Assembly: GCA_046759305.1 (NCBI GenBank)
Contig: JBHIBY010000114.1
Coordinates: 1-6,393, forward strand
Direction of reading: 5' to 3'
DNA: 6,393 nucleotides
Source of the DNA: JADFRG01 sp046759305
Lineage (GTDB): Bacteria; Chloroflexota; Anaerolineae; Anaerolineales; E44-bin32
Below the pieces are notes generated by a model. It was not told the origin of the DNA, made no database searches, and saw nothing but the letters and a program-made list of their open reading frames with translations. The stretch's first letter is position 1. Every line of letters starts with the position of its first letter. Shown in pieces: positions 5,886 through 6,393 of the stretch. Position numbers and translations under genes: made by a program.

Positions 5886-6393
5886 ATGTCAAAAAACTAC
5901 AGCCTAGACGTTACACCGCCAAATGAGCAACGCATCCCCGAATACGTGCGTGATGATGACTGGATAAGAGGATTCTTACATCGGGCTCGCATCGGACACA
6001 TAGCCACGCTCTGGGAGGGACAACCATTTATCACGCCGAGTACATTCTGGTTTGACGAGGAACGAAATGAAATATGCTTTCATTCCAATATCGTTGGACG
6101 TGTACGAGCCAACATTGAACACCACGCGCAAGTATGCTTTGAGACAAGTGAGAGGGGCGACTTCTTGCCATCGAATGTGGCGTTGGAGTTCACAGTGCAG
6201 CATGCGGGAGTGATCGTGTTTGCAAAGGCGTTTGTACTTGAGGCGAGGGAAGCGAAACAAAGAGCGCTATATGGGTTGATTAACAAGTACTTCACAGGCA
6301 TGGTGGCAGGGAAGGAGTATCGACCTATCACTGATGAAGAACTGGCGCGAACATCAGTTTACGCAATTAGCATCGAGAGTTGGAGTGGAAAGA
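5886..6393 (+). CDS. Pyridoxamine-5'-phosphate-oxidase-like flavin-binding protein (3' end outside window)
   Basis: 169 residues are visible and the frame is still open at the window end. The pattern RARIGHIATLWEGQPFITPS, then a DEERNEICFHS strand-turn-strand, then IVGRVRANIEHHAQVCFE is typical of the split-barrel FMN-binding fold of the PNPOx-like / NimA-like group (Pyridox_ox_2 type). Such proteins bind FMN or a related flavin cofactor and reduce small molecules; many have no known substrate. The segment after residue 110 (VFAKAFVLEA, then REAKQRALYGLINKYF) matches the usual later strand and helix. The ending SIESWSGK is near the normal C-terminus, so few residues should be missing. The start at ATG 5886 is supported by a strong ribosome site. 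Hand count of 5941-6240 gives 147 G+C in 300 (49%), lower than a sample line of the kinase gene (241-300: 37 of 60). The gene may have a different history from its neighbours. No convincing promoter was found. Confidence 0.88.
   Translation, partial: MSKNYSLDVTPPNEQRIPEYVRDDDWIRGFLHRARIGHIATLWEGQPFITPSTFWFDEERNEICFHSNIVGRVRANIEHHAQVCFETSERGDFLPSNVALEFTVQHAGVIVFAKAFVLEAREAKQRALYGLINKYFTGMVAGKEYRPITDEELARTSVYAISIESWSGK

Overview
The window carries bacterial signal-transduction and envelope genes, most likely from a member of the Chloroflexota. This assignment rests on remembered protein style and is not proven. The supporting traits are a sensor kinase with a long multi-helix membrane part, a SpoIIE-type phosphatase of the 'YLYTYR' type, and a small P-loop protein with an 'EHSYVPRMWQ' segment directly behind it. 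The DNA is moderately GC-rich. GTG starts and weak Shine-Dalgarno sites are common.

Left part (1-2213, + strand): the 3' part of a membrane histidine kinase gene, cut by the window start, is followed with a 1-base overlap by a complete OmpR/PhoB-type response regulator. Together they form a canonical two-component operon.

Middle part (2272-3353, - strand): a SpoIIE/PP2C-type phosphatase gene is broken by an in-frame TAG and a frame change. Six bases behind its final stop lies an intact small P-loop NTPase/kinase-like gene in the same reading frame. Running divergently from the phosphatase remnant (3410-4687, + strand) is a protein with a degenerate HATPase-like N-terminus, a 12-bp tandem repeat encoding an acidic linker, and two receiver domains. 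The second receiver has Asn in place of the phospho-accepting Asp.

Right part: this gene converges on a Tat-signal L,D-transpeptidase (4684-5712, - strand), and the two stop codons overlap. A 173-bp divergent intergenic region follows (5713-5885), with a good promoter candidate placed for a nearly leaderless transpeptidase mRNA and two perfect palindromes. The window ends inside a pyridoxamine-5'-phosphate-oxidase-like flavoprotein gene (5886 onward, + strand).

Only the kinase/regulator pair is clearly a functional unit. The most unusual content is the middle: a decaying phosphatase beside a protein whose kinase-like and second receiver domains have lost their catalytic residues. I saw no tRNA, rRNA, CRISPR array, insertion sequence or attachment site.
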